Assembly: GCF_001887355.1 (NCBI RefSeq)
Contig: NZ_MPIN01000005.1
Coordinates: 125,390-189,389, forward strand
Direction of reading: 5' to 3'
DNA length: 64,000 bases
Origin: Cystobacter ferrugineus
GTDB taxonomy: Bacteria > Myxococcota > Myxococcia > Myxococcales > Myxococcaceae
Below, in pieces: positions 63,795 through 64,000 of this stretch; within the stretch, counting starts at the first letter, position 1; each line of letters starts with the position of its first letter. Below the pieces are notes generated by a model. That model saw nothing but the letters and a program-made list of their open reading frames with translations. It was not told where the DNA came from and made no database searches. The position numbers were made by a program, and so were the translations under genes.

Positions 63795-64000
63795 CTAGCG
63801 AAGCTCCCGGAAGAAGGCGCGCACGTCCGCGAGGAACAGGTCGGGCGCGTCGACGGCGGCGAAGTGGCCCCCCTGGGCCATCTCCGAGTAGCGCCGCAGG
63901 TTGTACCGGGCCTCCAGCCAGCGCCGGGGCGGCAGGGGGATTTCCTTGGGGAAGACCGCCACGGCGGTGGGGACGCGCACCGGACGGCTCGAGTCCGCGC
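63795..64000 (-). CDS. C-terminus of an epoxide-hydrolase-type alpha/beta-hydrolase, cut by the window edge
   Basis: Only the last ~68 residues are present; the gene continues past the right edge. The segment VPTAVAVFPKEI, then YNLRRYSEMAQGGHFAAVDAP, is the typical end of the epoxide hydrolase family, with the catalytic His in GGHFAA. Members open epoxides to diols; the substrate cannot be told from this part. Confidence 0.8.
   Translation of the reverse strand, partial: ADSSRPVRVPTAVAVFPKEIPLPPRRWLEARYNLRRYSEMAQGGHFAAVDAPDLFLADVRAFFRELR

Overview
The window is high-GC, densely packed DNA and looks like a myxobacterium of the Cystobacter/Archangium group. The basis is indirect but consistent: SitA-like lipoprotein toxin/immunity pairs, a remnant of a myxobacterial-type Ser/Thr kinase tail, secreted lipoproteins with Asp/Gly/Pro-rich linkers, -24/-12 (sigma-54) promoters, and several pieces of secondary-metabolite machinery. 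No rRNA, tRNA, CRISPR array or intact insertion sequence was seen.

Left flank (1-4.4 kb). The window opens in the last 30 codons of a protein that reads like an NRPS/PKS thioesterase, so another biosynthetic locus probably lies to the left. It is followed by a visibly A/T-richer island with one DUF4365-TPR gene, whose right edge abuts the headless C-terminal part of a kinase. A divergent TetR/SDR pair follows, with clear palindromes between the two genes.

Toxin region (4.5-12.6 kb). A small Cys-rich secreted protein precedes a two-gene cassette: a SitA-like lipoprotein toxin and a candidate immunity protein with overlapping stop and start codons. Next comes a 914-residue candidate effector (LysM-like start, Cys/His/Asp peptidase-like triad, coiled coil, hydrophobic segment) and a ChaN/TIKI-like secreted protein. 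A second diverged copy of the toxin/immunity cassette sits at 34.5-37.9 kb.

Biosynthetic locus (12.8-27.6 kb). A membrane fatty-acid-desaturase-type enzyme, an Arg:X amidinotransferase, a three-module NRPS (C-A-T x3, no thioesterase), an MFS exporter and a CmlA-type diiron beta-hydroxylase lie in one direction. The last three are chained by ATGA overlaps. The first adenylation domain reads as glycine-activating; the other two codes are ones I cannot match. The likely product is a small guanidino- and beta-hydroxy-bearing (lipo)peptide, which I cannot equate with a known compound. A type II thioesterase and an Sfp-type phosphopantetheinyl transferase at 56-57.5 kb could service it. Two NTF2/SnoaL-fold genes follow the locus.

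Middle (29-44 kb). A DUF4276 TOPRIM protein and an OLD-type AAA ATPase form an overlapping pair with the architecture of a defence module. Then come SelO, a GH15 glucoamylase-like enzyme, the second toxin cassette, a CotH-kinase lipoprotein, an AraC regulator, membrane proteins, an aldo/keto reductase and a decayed glucodextranase-like pseudogene.

Right part (44-64 kb). A four-gene translationally coupled operon joins LOG, a polyprenyl-synthetase-like protein, a HAD hydrolase and a VOC protein. A degenerate receiver protein follows, then an osmoregulated-glucan operon (opgG, an unknown gene, opgH) behind a near-consensus sigma-54 promoter. After that are a eukaryote-like SET methyltransferase, a Ppx/GppA phosphatase with its own sigma-54 site, a TAXI-type binding protein, the thioesterase/PPTase pair, a large lipoprotein, TerC, a 1,060-residue lipoprotein and the C-terminus of an epoxide hydrolase.
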